A stretch of 38,860 nucleotides of DNA from Conoideocrella luteorostrata (Eukaryota > Ascomycota > Sordariomycetes > Hypocreales > Clavicipitaceae), in contig JASWJB010000368.1 in NCBI GenBank assembly GCA_032433595.1, forward strand, positions 1 through 38,860, read 5' to 3'. How positions within the stretch are numbered: the first letter of the stretch is position 1; every line of letters begins with the position of its first letter. Positions 30,297-38,860 of this stretch are shown one piece after another. The position numbers and the translations under genes were made by a program. The notes beneath the pieces were generated by a model. The model ran no database searches. It was not told the origin of the DNA and was given only the letters and a program-made list of their open reading frames with translations.

Positions 30297-33285
30297 CGTA
30301 GATTGAGAAGAAAGACGGACGGGAAATAAAAATATTCCGTTGTTTGGCGAAGTATGATGCCTTCAAGCCCGTCCCAACTACATGCACGTACGATTCGAGA
30401 GTCGTCCAGCGACTTTCGGACGTGAAGGTGCGGCCGTGACTGTGCTTTCTATGTGCTGCAGCCTTGACGATGAAGGCATTGGCAAGGTTTTTAAGACAAA
30501 AGAAGGGAATAGCATCCGGTCTTGTTTGGTAGGACGAGAAATCTACGCGGATAGCAAGCGGCAAACAGCTAGATGCGGAGACGTCGATTGTTTGTCATGA
30601 TAGGTTCGCCCTTTCAAAATACGACTTGGACCCTCCGCACCTCACGACGCCCACCTACGTCAAGCCCCATCAAACGCCTCCACCAGAGACACCGGCAATG
30701 TTTCTTGGCGGAGAGGCGGGGCGGTCAAACGGCCACCGCGCCATGATTGTCGGTGATTGATTGATGGTCAACATGGTGCACTCCGTATATTAAGGCCAAG
30801 GATCAGCGGTTCGGTTCAGGCGAGCGATAGTTTGCCAAAATACCAATGTGATGACGGATGGTAGCAGAGTAAATCCACGAAACAGGCGCAGGAGATGGCA
30901 TAGCCAGGAATCATTCGGTTTGATGTTCTATGTAGGAGCTAAGAAGCACGTCGCACTCAACGAATCGCCAATACTACCGGCCTGCTTTTTTAGGCAAGAC
31001 TGGCTTCACGCGTCGGAGTCGTCGCCATCAACGTCGCCATCACAAGCCAGCGTGCTGAATGGCGCATCGTTGGCGTCCGTTGTTGTCTCCCGGATCATGG
31101 ATCGACGCCGTGGCCTGTAGATATGGTGATGGCTGGCATATACCGTGATTGGCTCATCCAATGCAAGCGGTGGGCGGTTGTTGCCAACATGTTGGTTGGG
31201 GAGGTGGAGATGTGCCCATCATGTCGCTGTGTCTGATGATGCCATGACAAGGATTTGACGGGAGGAGAGATCTTTGGCATCCGATTTTTTCCTGCGGGGG
31301 CTGTACGAAGTAGACGATTACGAGATGAGGTGCCCTCTCACCCACGGGGTAGTACGGGAGAATGAGTGAGCAGCATGGGTTAATGAGCTGCAACGCCGGC
31401 ACCTCATGGGTATATTACTTATCGGCAACCCATATACCTACGTAGGCATGGAGTACACAAAGAAAGTAAGACTTACTACTGCGTTCTGCTGCACCAAAAC
31501 CACGTTTTGCACTACTCATGTAAGTCAACACGAAACCAAAATTTCACTACGCACAACAACCGAGCCAAAAAATCCCCTAGAGTTACTCCAATAAGCCACA
31601 TCCAAACCTGTCCGTCTTTTTCCAAAGAAGGCGGTACCCAAAATTCATCGTCTCAACCTTTAGCACAGAGATTTAAGACGCTGCCCATTCTTTAAATTTG
31701 GCAACCCTTCTCGCGGTAAATCTCTCAAACCTCAAAAAGTGCACATGCACCGATGAACTCAAATATGAGTACGTGCTGGGTAGACCAAGTAAAAGAAGTA
31801 GTCCACGCCACCCTGGCATCGCCAGCGATCATGACACTCGAATCCATTAAGCACAATGTGAGTGCCTTCATCTGTCATCCGAGCTAGCAGGCTACCATGT
31901 TGTCTAGAGAAAAGATCTAGCTGACTACTCCGTAGAGCATTGACACATCATATGCTTCCTCAGAGGTCCCCACATCAAGCACAGGGATCGTCTCTTTAGC
32001 CTAGCAAATACGGAAGTACGTCTACATGCACTGCATGGTCTCGGTTGTTTTAGCGGGCATATTGGCGACATTGAAGTATATGCTTTGCTTGTTGATGGAC
32101 GTGCTATTTCATAGAATGTTATCTTTAAAAAGTTTTCAACATCTATTGACGAGCCATCTAGGCGTGCGGTAGTAGCCAGTAGTACTGCTCCATAGTTATT
32201 GCAGAACCAACTTTGGATATGGTAGAAACGGCAAAGCTGGGGGCCGGCACTTCGTATAAGAACTAGAACCCTGCTAACTCTATATAAATTCCAGCTCTTA
32301 TCTATTGTGCTTAAGTACCTGTGCCCGGAATTGGTCCTAAGAATGGATGGTATTGGTAATGCTGCTTGGATTTAGAAAGTGCTGTTGAACAGAGGCAAAT
32401 GGGTGGGCATCAGCGAAGACGGCAGTCGATAAACTGGCGCTGATGGTCTTTTTAATGCCCAGATGTCATGTGTACTTCGGTACGGCCCGCTATGTTCTAG
32501 AGGAATTTTGAAATAGTCGTCACGGAAATGGCTACCCTTCAGTGAATACAACGTCGAGCACAGATGTCTCGTCGGCTATGTTAGATGCGACCGTGGCATG
32601 CAACCGTCGAGAGCGGAAGAGGGTGCGAGACACCATCTATTGGCACTGGGTCTCTTGCGTGCACCTTCATCTCGTTAAGAGAGGCTTGGCTGCCGTGCGC
32701 GGTCGAACACAGCAACCGTTACGCAGCAGATTATGCAGAGCTGAACCCATGCATGTTCCAGATGAGCTGTGTCCGAAATGCAGAGCAACGTCGACGGAAA
32801 CCCATAATTGCTCAGCTCTATGCGACGGTACTTGCAGCCCAAACAACCCTCCTACACGACCAGGAAGACATGAGTCGGATGGTACTCGGAACAGTGTGAC
32901 AGGTATTCGCCTGTAGCGGCTTGGGCCGGTGACCTATGATCCATGGTGGCCTGAATAATAGCATGATCCGCACAATGCCAAGTGCGTACCGAGAAGCCTG
33001 AACTTTGGCGTCAAATGAGGGCTTATAGCTAGTGGTCGATGTCGGGTAACTAATTTGGCCATCTCATATGGAGAAAAAGAGCTGAATCTACGCATGCGTC
33101 ATGGATGCTACGCATATGCACTCATGTATAGTGGCACGCTGAGGATGAAGCGGTGCCAGCCGTGCAGTCCCGTGCAATTATCTGGGCTACGATAGGGTCT
33201 TTCACGGGAGTACAAGGGTACGCCGTCAGCGGATGTGGTCCGCAGAGCCTCGTGCAAATGATCATAGAGAGAAAAGAGCACAAAA

Positions 33286-33310
33286 AAATAAATAAATAAA
33301 TAAATAAAAA
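33286..33310. repeat. (AAAT)n microsatellite
   Basis: About five AAAT units follow an A-run in the gene-free interval. Confidence 0.9.
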
Positions 33311-33790
33311 GACAAGACTAAACAACGACGATATTTTCAAGAACAAGGCGAGTTTCACAGTGTCTCCAGCGAACATATATCGCCGGACTAACAGGTGATA
33401 ACGATGTGCAACGGAATCTCGTGAGCTGCAACACCGGCACTCCTCACTGCGTATTCCGCCTCTACTTATTAGAGGCTCGTACTGGACTGCGAGTGGCTGG
33501 CAAGTTGGCAGTGACCAAGCGAATATGCACAGCTGTGGTGGGTCACGGCTCGGCTTACAACGGGACCTCTGCAGTTGACCGCCAGCTGGCCATTGACAAG
33601 ACCAGAGGTTCCCAGCACGGCGCCCAGCTCGGAGTGTGATAAGGTCACAGGACCCACAAACACGCTGTCCTGTGCCAGTCATCAAACCCGAAGGCCAGTG
33701 GACAAAAGGCCCTTCCCAATGCCCTAGGCACGCTGCGCTAGCGGCAACTGCAAATCTGCGAGTTCTACTCCGTACTCTTTTGCACGGAGG

Positions 33791-33804
33791 CCCCCCCCCC
33801 CCCC
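33791..33804. repeat. C14 homopolymer
   Basis: Fourteen C residues in a row lie just before CACACGC, 510 bp upstream of the amino acid transporter start. Confidence 0.9.
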
Positions 33805-34314
33805 ACACGCCCGTACTTCAGTACGTATTTATTAGTTACGCCCCCAAACAAAATACATGAAAAGACACCAAAGCCAAGCCATTCAACGGCCAAGCTTCTC
33901 CCCCCGAAGACGGTCTCAACCCACCCTCCCTTTCAGACGCCCGGCTCCGTCATCTTCTACCACAACCACCCCTACGCATTCGTTTACCGGGCGCTCAATT
34001 GACAGTCAGCTGAGGCAGCAATAGCGAGCCGGGAAGCTTCAGAACTTCGATCTCCTCGATCCTTAACACGCGATCTTGCCTTGTTTCCTCTGTGCAGCAC
34101 ACCTTGGCTCGCTCATCCCCCCCGTGATTGCTCTTCCGAGCCACGAGCCACAGTGCCGGGAAACACGCCATTGGTGACATTCTATTGCTCCAGGCCTTTA
34201 CCGTGGCCAAAGTAAATACAGGCCCAGACTTACGGGATGCAATAAGAAGCCTCTTCACGAACCGGTAATCCTTGTCAACACCCGCTACATTCACGCATTC
34301 CTTCCACGACGAAC

Positions 34315-36644
34315 ATGTCTTTACCCAGAGATTCTCTCAGCCCAGGTCAACGACCATCATCACCTTTGCCTGGGCAGCCTCGGTCATTTTCGTCGTCCAT
34401 TCCTCGAGGGGAGCTGACCGCCCGTCTTGCCGAGCCGGTTCCCGGAACATCACCTCTGCGAGGTGGTTCTCCTGCTCCAGGCGGAGAAGCATTTCAAACT
34501 GGTGAAGCTCCATATCTTGGGGGCAGCTTTACTCAAGGGCCTGGCGTATCGGCATTAGCCGCCGCTCTGTCTAACTCTCTAGGACAGTCACCGCCTCGTC
34601 ATGGTACACCTGCCGCCCGGATCAGTACACCTCCCCCGCGATCACAGTCACCCGCTATTCCCGCCCGATCTGCTACTCCTACTCAGTATGGGTCTTTCGA
34701 CTCGAGATCACGTTTCGGCCTGGGCGGTCCTGGGAGCACCGGTCCATACGAGGACCCCGAGGTTGTTAAACGGCACCTCGTTCAGCCCAACGAAGCCGAT
34801 AATGTCGCTTCAGAAGAGTCCTCTATGATGGGCACCATAAAGGGGAAGCAACCTTCGGACACTGGCGCTGCTGCAACAACTGATGAGGAGTTCTCCAGTC
34901 TGCAGTTGCAGGGAGGCGATGTGACTCGCGGGATTTACAAGTGGACTGAGCAGGCGGAGGCCAAAACCAAGCTCCATCGAAGCAGGAGCTATGACGAGAT
35001 GCGCCCCGAACCAGAGGAGGAAGTGATGGATATCAATTCGATCAAGGTGCCAGGTGGATTCAGACGGGATCACCTTCGAAGACGCGCTTTGAGCCCTAGT
35101 GTTCAGCAATGTGAACAGGGTCGGAATGGATTCAGTTCCCCCGGGACTGTTGATCAACCAAGGCTGTTTACTTCGAATTTCTTGGAGTTCCTGACCATCT
35201 ACGGCCACTTTGCTGGTGAATCGTTGGAGGAAGACGACGAAAATCTGGGACCTAACGAAATATGGGATTCCGGTGAAGACCTCGAAGACCGGGACGATGA
35301 ACCAACCGAGGACAGCGCTCTCTTAGGCCCATCCAAGAAGAAGCGCAAGAGAAAGCCCCGTGGCGGCAGTGGCCAGAACAGTCCGATGAACGCCGCATTG
35401 CTGTTGTTGAAATCATTTGTGGGCACTGGTGTTCTGTTTCTGCCTCGCGCTTACCTCAACGGCGGTATGCTTTTCAGCAACCTTGTCCTACTAGTCCTAA
35501 GCATCCTCAGCTACTATTGCTTCGTTCTCTTGGTGTCGTCGAGAATGAAGGTCGAGGGCTCGTTTGGTGACATGGGGGGCATTCTCTACGGCAAGTGGAT
35601 GCGAAATATGATTCTAGCCTCCATAGTCATCAGCCAGATCGGTTTCGTGGCAGCATATACCGTTTTCACAGCACAAAACTTGCAGGCTTTTATTCGAGCC
35701 GTTTCCAACTGCAAATCGTCCATTAGCATCCCGCTGCTCATTCTCATGCAAACGGCCATCTTCCTACCCTTCTCCCTCCTCCGCGACATAGGCAAGTTAG
35801 GTTTTACAGCCCTCATTGCTGATGCTTTTATTATGATTGGTCTAGCCTACCTCTTTTACTACGACGTCATCACCTTGAACGCCAATGGTCTGGCCGACAT
35901 TATCATGTTTAACAAGAAGGACTGGACTCTGTTCATCGGCACCGCCATCTTCACCTTTGAGGGGATCGGGCTCATTATCCCGATTCAAGAGTCCATGAAA
36001 CACCCCGCCAAGTTTCCTCGCGTTCTATTTCTCGTCATGATTATCATCACTGTTCTGTTTACTGTCATGGGAGCCATTTCGTATGCTGCGTACGGATCCA
36101 AGACGGAAACTGTGGTTCTGCTCAACCTGCCCCAGGATGACAAGTTCGTCAACGGCGTGCAGTTGCTGTACTCTTGCGCCATTTTGCTCTCGACGCCGCT
36201 CCAAATTTTCCCTGCCATTCGTATCATCGAGACGGAATTGTTTACGCGAAGTGGCAAATACAACCCGTGGATTAAGTGGAAGAAGAATATTTTCCGCTTC
36301 TTTATGGTTATGATGTGCTCCGGCATTGCATGGGGAGGTGCTAATCACCTCGATAAGTTTGTTGCCCTCGTCGGCAACTTTGCGTGCATCCCGTTGGTGT
36401 ACATCTACCCAGTAAGTTTCAGCCCCTCCTCAGACTAAAACATGGACGTTGCATAACTAATGCCGCTGTCCAGCCCCTTCTGCATTACAAAGCTGTTGCG
36501 CGTAATAGGTTTTGGAAGATTTCCGACATCGTCTTGTGTATCTTCGGGTTTGGCGCCATGGCATATGCAACCAGTTTAACCATTATGAGCTGGGCGAACG
36601 CGGAGCCCAAGGCGCCGGGGTACTGCGACAGGAGAGGAGCATGA
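34315..36644 (+). CDS. Vacuolar amino acid transporter, AVT3-like (AAAP family)
   Basis: There are two exons, 34315-36411 and 36474-36644. The 62-nt intron has GTAAGT, an ATAACTAAT branch site and CCAG. The product has 755 residues. Residues 1-340 are a serine-, proline- and acidic-rich, probably disordered cytosolic tail with SSIPRGELTARL and many SP sites. A basic patch KKKRKRKPRGG (about 340-350) precedes the membrane part. Residues 361-755 are an Aa_trans domain with about 11 helices: LLKSFVGTGVLFLPRAYLNGG, GDIGKLG-type loop (RDIGKLGFTALIADAF), FTFEGIGLIIPIQESMKHP and YAAYGSKTETVVLLNLP are typical. Yeast Avt3/Avt4 export neutral amino acids from the vacuole, the likely role here. Reading through the intron would replace the last helix with a short tail, so splicing is required. 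The next gene lies downstream on the same strand. Confidence 0.92.
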
Positions 36645-37152
36645 CACAACACTATACAGGTGATTGCATAGGCGTTGGAGCAAGAGACGGCGTTTTGTTT
36701 GGCACCACGCATTGATAATAGCGACCCTGGTGTTGCAAATTGTTTGATAGTAGTACGGAGTACAGATTGTATAAAATTGGTTGCAAGGGCGTAGACTAGC
36801 ATGGTAGATAGAAGTTCCAAGATTATTTGGCTCAGGGCCTAGCATGCAAATTGAAGCTAGAGTGTAGATTTTGAACCCAAGCTCCTCACTATCACTACTC
36901 TTCAGATTGATCAGAAAATTATCGTTGCTAGTATTGTCAATGGAACTACGGTAAATATTCCCTGTCGGGTGTGGAGTGTCGCACTACCACCAAACCCAAC
37001 AGTGGAGATGGGATCTGGCAAAACGCACCCGATCCAGCCTCTGAGACGCTCGGAGACCGAGCTGACCATGTGCTGACAATTACAAGATATAAATTGGACA
37101 ACTCTGAACGGCCCCGAATGGCGCGAAGCTGTTGCTAATCCGCAAAGCCATC
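36645..37152. other. Intergenic region, 508 bp
   Basis: It lies between the transporter and the AIM32-like gene on the same strand. It holds the motif GTACGGAGTACA (36753-36764) and otherwise nothing recognisable apart from expected 3' and promoter sequences. Confidence 0.6.
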
Positions 37153-38290
37153 ATGTCAATGCCCACGGCTTTGCGCATCCCATTCTGTTTAGGAGCTCAG
37201 TTGCCCCGTTTTGCGCCTACAGGTCGACGCTCTTACGCAACGCGACAACCACAGTTCCCAACAGTTCAGACCTGTCCACGGCCGACATGCAGATGTGCAG
37301 CGACACCAGTAATGCCAGATGGTCTGGAGATTGATCACAAGAGTCCCTTGAATGGTGTGATCTCGGGGTATTCGGAGCAGGTACTTGTATGTACTGGTCG
37401 GGACGATTGGGCGTCGAGAATTGAGGAGGAGAGTGGTGGGGACAATTTGGCGGCCGATCTGAAAGAATTGTTTGGAAGGGGGGGCACATACAGTGATGTG
37501 AGTATTTTACCAATTTACCTCTTCTACTTCAGCTTCTTCTGCTTCAGCTTCGCAAGCTAATGAATACAAGCCGTTTCACAATATTTCCGTTCTAAACGCC
37601 TCATTCCCCAGCTCCAGCCCACCCAGACAAGAGGTGCAATCCACGTCAGCCTATCTCCTCCCCAGTTTCAAGTACGTCCCCTTCCTGCCTCGGGTATCAT
37701 TTGATAGTGTTCAGGCCCTCGCAAAAGGGTACCTGCTTCCCGAGAAGCTTCACTCCGCGCATGACGAGTTATCGCCCATCCACAGAGATAGGCTCACTCG
37801 GAAAGCGGCCTACCAGAATCTGTTGCTGGGTGTGCAAGACGTCCAAGATGTGCTGGTCCTTATTTGTGGCCATGGGGGACGGGACGCGAGATGCGGCATC
37901 ATGGGACCTCTGCTGAGGGACGAGTTCGAGGATAAGTTGGGGCAGGCGGATTTCGAGATCGCCAGGGATGCCGTGCAGGTTGACCTCGGAGATGCCACTG
38001 CGCAGAGGATAGGGGGCGGTGCCATTGGAGAAAAGAAGATCGCTAGAGTGGGACTGATAAGTCATATCGGCGGGCACAAGTTTGCGGGCAATGTCATTGT
38101 GTATATCCCGCCGGGGCATAGGGGCAAGGACGGGGAGGAGCATGCGCTGGCGGGATGCGGAATCTGGTATGGGAGGGTGCAGCCGGAGCACGTCGAGGGC
38201 CTGGTCGAAGAAACTGTTTCAAAGGGCAGAGTGGTTGCGGACATGTTCAGAGGGGGGATCGATTCGAAGAGGATGATTCTGAGGATTTGA
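37153..38290 (+). CDS. AIM32: AIM32-like mitochondrial thioredoxin-like 2Fe-2S protein
   Basis: There are two exons, 37153-37497 and 37571-38290, with a 73-nt intron (GTGAGT, GCTAATG branch, ACAAG), giving 354 residues. The start at 37153 (MSMPTALRIPF) is the first in-frame ATG. The first 35 residues are rich in Arg and Ala and lack acidic residues, with RRSYAT as a likely cleavage region, so mitochondrial import is expected. The sucrase/ferredoxin-like domain contains LVCTGRDDW, then the cluster-binding pattern C214-x8-C223 (CGHGGRDARC) and H280-x3-H284 (HIGGH), which equals the two-Cys two-His ligand set described for yeast Aim32. In yeast the protein is linked to redox quality control of mitochondrial inner-membrane and intermembrane-space proteins. 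An extra N-terminal TCPRPTCRC motif is present. Confidence 0.88.
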
Positions 38291-38699
38291 TGCCGTGGAC
38301 AAGTGGGCGTAGGTGCTTGAAGACGCAGTAGCTTGGGATAGAAGCTTGGCGGATGAATAGACGCATGTATGTATATTAGATGTACTTTTATATATATATA
38401 TATATATTCTCCACTAGATTCTATGACCGAATTGGGTGTATCCTTTTTGGTGAAATAGTGGTGTTTATCAAGTTTCGTCTCATCCGTTTCCACCTGAGGT
38501 TGACTCCACGTGACCCCGCGACGACATCATGATGGGAGCGTTTTCATGGAGTCGTTCGACGGTTAGACCTCCACTGTGCCAACTTCACCTCAACACCAAT
38601 TATGACAGCGTTCATTTCTTAAAAATACTTGAATCTCATTAATTCTCATTCTTTGTTCAACCCCGTCTCGCGTGCTTGGGTCCCTCTTTGCAAGCTGCC
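38291..38699. other. Intergenic region with a TA repeat
   Basis: This is the 3' flank of the AIM32-like gene and promoter of the next plus-strand gene. It contains a TA dinucleotide tract at 38389-38407. Confidence 0.6.
38389..38407. repeat. (TA)n microsatellite
   Basis: About nine TA units lie roughly 100 bp after the AIM32-like stop codon. Confidence 0.9.
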
Positions 38700-38860
38700 A
38701 TGGCAGCCCCATTTTCTCGCGCCATCTCAAATTGCACCGTCAGACACACATCAATACGAGCATTCTCTCATCCGCGGTGCCTCAACTCAGCCACAGCGAA
38801 AGCAACCCCCAAAAGATGCAAATCCACACAATTCCCCAGGCTCACCACCACCACCACCAC
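38700..38860 (+). CDS. 5' end of a gene for a probably mitochondrial protein, cut by the window edge
   Basis: An ATG at 38700 opens a frame that stays open for 53 codons to the end of the window. The predicted start MAAPFSRAISNC and following Arg-, Ser- and Thr-rich, acid-free sequence (VRHTSIRAFSHPRCLNSA) look like a mitochondrial presequence. A threonine run is encoded by the final (ACC)n-type triplets. No domain is reached, so identity is unknown. The start context (GCCATGG) is strong. Confidence 0.55.
   Translation, partial: MAAPFSRAISNCTVRHTSIRAFSHPRCLNSATAKATPKRCKSTQFPRLTTTTT

Larger units (their letters stand above)
30297..34314. other. Gene-free interval of 4.0 kb between divergent transporter genes
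   Basis: No domain-bearing frame is seen on either strand; the longest frames lack domain similarity and cross simple repeats. It includes TACTCCGTA-type motifs at 30781-30788, 31924-31934 and 33766-33777, an (AAAT)n tract at 33286-33310 and a C14 run at 33791-33804. Its ends must contain the promoters of the cotransporter (left) and amino acid transporter (right). The middle may hold old transposon or gene remains that I cannot identify. Confidence 0.5.

Noticed and set aside
32542..32916. 124-codon plus-strand open frame
   Set aside because: No domain, no signal, no homology I recognise, and an overlapping frame of similar length; likely chance.
31384..33435. Near-identical 18-mers (GAGCTGCAAC-G/A-CCGGCAC) at about 31384 and 33421
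   Set aside because: Similarity does not extend beyond the short match, which is within chance for a window of this size.
33122..33808. 228-codon minus-strand open frame
   Set aside because: It runs through the C14 run and the AAAT microsatellite, has no proper start context and a low-complexity translation.

Overview
The window looks like nuclear DNA of a filamentous ascomycete, most likely a sordariomycete of hypocrealean type. This is an inference. The support is: genes with short introns (51-80 nt in the intact genes, with CTAAC- or CTAAT-like branch points), typical fungal families (Vhc1-type cation-chloride cotransporter, AVT-type vacuolar amino acid transporter, AIM32-type ferredoxin, Zn2Cys6 factor remains), and about eleven scattered copies of a TACGGAGTA / TACTCCGTA motif in non-coding DNA. 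No species can be named from the sequence alone.

Left part (1-19.8 kb): a gene-poor, repeat-rich stretch. It opens with a decayed Ty1/Copia retrotransposon (about 355-2289, with a G12 polypurine tract and a probable LTR start at 2290). An 83-bp MITE-like element sits inside it, with terminal inverted repeats TGTCACA and a perfect AATTC target duplication; a second, diverged copy lies at 18605-18689. Right beside the probable LTR is a small gene for a secreted cysteine-rich protein with a pacifastin-like cysteine pattern. Then come 4.4 kb without a recognisable gene, an intact GT32-type glycosyltransferase gene (7601-8767), and a group of broken genes: copper amine oxidase (-, frameshifted), a short-chain dehydrogenase (+, stop codon and truncation; it starts about 110 bp from the oxidase remnant and points away from it), and a Zn2Cys6 transcription factor (+). 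An intact one-intron gene (12725-15996) for a 1063-residue TPR protein sits among them.

Right part (19.8-38.9 kb): an ordinary housekeeping-type region. In order: a PPPDE-thioredoxin-PUL fusion protein (+); a 102-residue two-exon protein (-); a COG0523/CobW metal GTPase (+), divergent from the small gene across a 463-bp promoter with a perfect CRE palindrome; a 453-residue protein of unknown function with internal repeats and a C4 motif (-); a five-exon cation-chloride cotransporter (-, 1308 aa); a 4-kb gene-free interval; an AVT-type vacuolar amino acid transporter (+); an AIM32-like mitochondrial 2Fe-2S protein (+); and the first 53 codons of another gene, cut by the window edge, that looks mitochondrially targeted.

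The membrane genes are plausibly vacuolar and two or three products plausibly mitochondrial or metal-related, but these are independent eukaryotic genes and nothing indicates an operon-like unit. The best candidates for something undescribed are the TPR protein with its uncharacterised C-terminal module, the repeat protein with the C4 motif, the pacifastin-like secreted protein beside the LTR, and the 83-bp MITE family.
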